A DNA stretch of 64,000 bases from an uncultured Clostridia bacterium (lineage in GTDB: Bacteria > Bacillota > Clostridia > TANB77 > UBA1234). Positions within the stretch are counted from its first letter, which is position 1; each line of letters begins with the position of its first letter. The DNA lies in the NCBI GenBank assembly GCA_944393265.1, contig CALXZO010000001.1, forward strand, positions 140,813 to 204,812. Reading direction: 5' to 3'. Below, one piece after another: positions 63,994 through 64,000 of this stretch. Both the position numbers and the translations under genes were made by a program. The notes beneath the pieces were generated by a model. That model was not told where the DNA came from. It worked only from the letters and a program-made list of their open reading frames with translations, and made no database searches.

Positions 63994-64000
63994 TATCCTT

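Noticed and set aside
1..64000. tRNA, rRNA, CRISPR arrays, riboswitches and intact insertion sequences
   Set aside because: I saw no cloverleaf with a conserved T-loop, no regular spacer-repeat array, no transposase-like protein and no conserved riboswitch core, although reading by eye can miss RNA genes.

Overview
The window looks like chromosomal DNA of an uncultured or little-known low-GC, endospore-forming Firmicute (Clostridia-like). It is AT-rich throughout except for one gene. Ribosome binding sites are of the strong AGGAGG type, and the wall, division and replication genes are of Gram-positive type. Several sporulation-linked genes are present: spoVG, ylbJ-like, ytfJ, a BofC-domain protein and a 28-codon spoVM. 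There are no rRNA, tRNA, CRISPR or intact insertion-sequence features that I could support.

Layout. 1-1000: an AT-rich stretch and an odd GC-rich membrane-protein gene. 1053-3122: a membrane pyrophosphatase. 3294-12844 (mostly minus strand): rpmF, murD, pfkA, a class A penicillin-binding protein, dprA, folD, uppP and a TPR protein. 12941-21124: soluble pyrophosphatase, two RluA-type pseudouridine synthases, a methyltransferase, ylbJ, a PQQ-repeat surface protein, a DUF5050 protein and trmB. 21336-28172: a small acidic surface protein, ytfJ, a DUF2953 protein, an SLH protein, a DnaB-like ATPase, uvrC and spoVG. 28483-31128: murC and mreB. 31230-41881 (minus): lepA, a phospholipase C-like protein, rlmB, scpB, addB and addA. 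42075-50725: acyl-CoA synthetase, a pilin-like protein, fructose-bisphosphate aldolase, a DUF1540 peptide, a UAP1-type pyrophosphorylase, argS and cca. 51045-62403: clpE, a BofC-like gene, comEC, an SH3 protein, sigA, dnaG and recG. 62735-63993: rpmB, spoVM, a small membrane protein and nth.

The main result is a recoding signal. Six conserved genes (murD, the PBP1A gene, dprA, scpB, recG and the DUF2953 gene) are each broken by what looks like one extra base, twice in the PBP1A gene. At all seven breaks the codon in the incoming frame is CGG. Skipping exactly its C restores the family protein, and the skipped codon is then read as GGN, glycine. Reading all other convincing native genes by eye, I found no CGG in frame. 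CGG is therefore either not decoded here and forces a +1 step, or CGGN is read as a four-base glycine codon. Three CGG codons in the GC-rich gene at 355-897 are the only exception, and that gene looks foreign.

The other genes form ordinary housekeeping clusters. They include wall synthesis (murC, murD, PBP1A, uppP, mreB), recombination and repair (addAB, recG, uvrC, dprA, nth), a dnaG-sigA operon, and pyrophosphate metabolism with both a membrane and a soluble pyrophosphatase. Coordinates were worked out by hand and may be off by a base inside long homopolymers; frame assignments were checked by translating locally.
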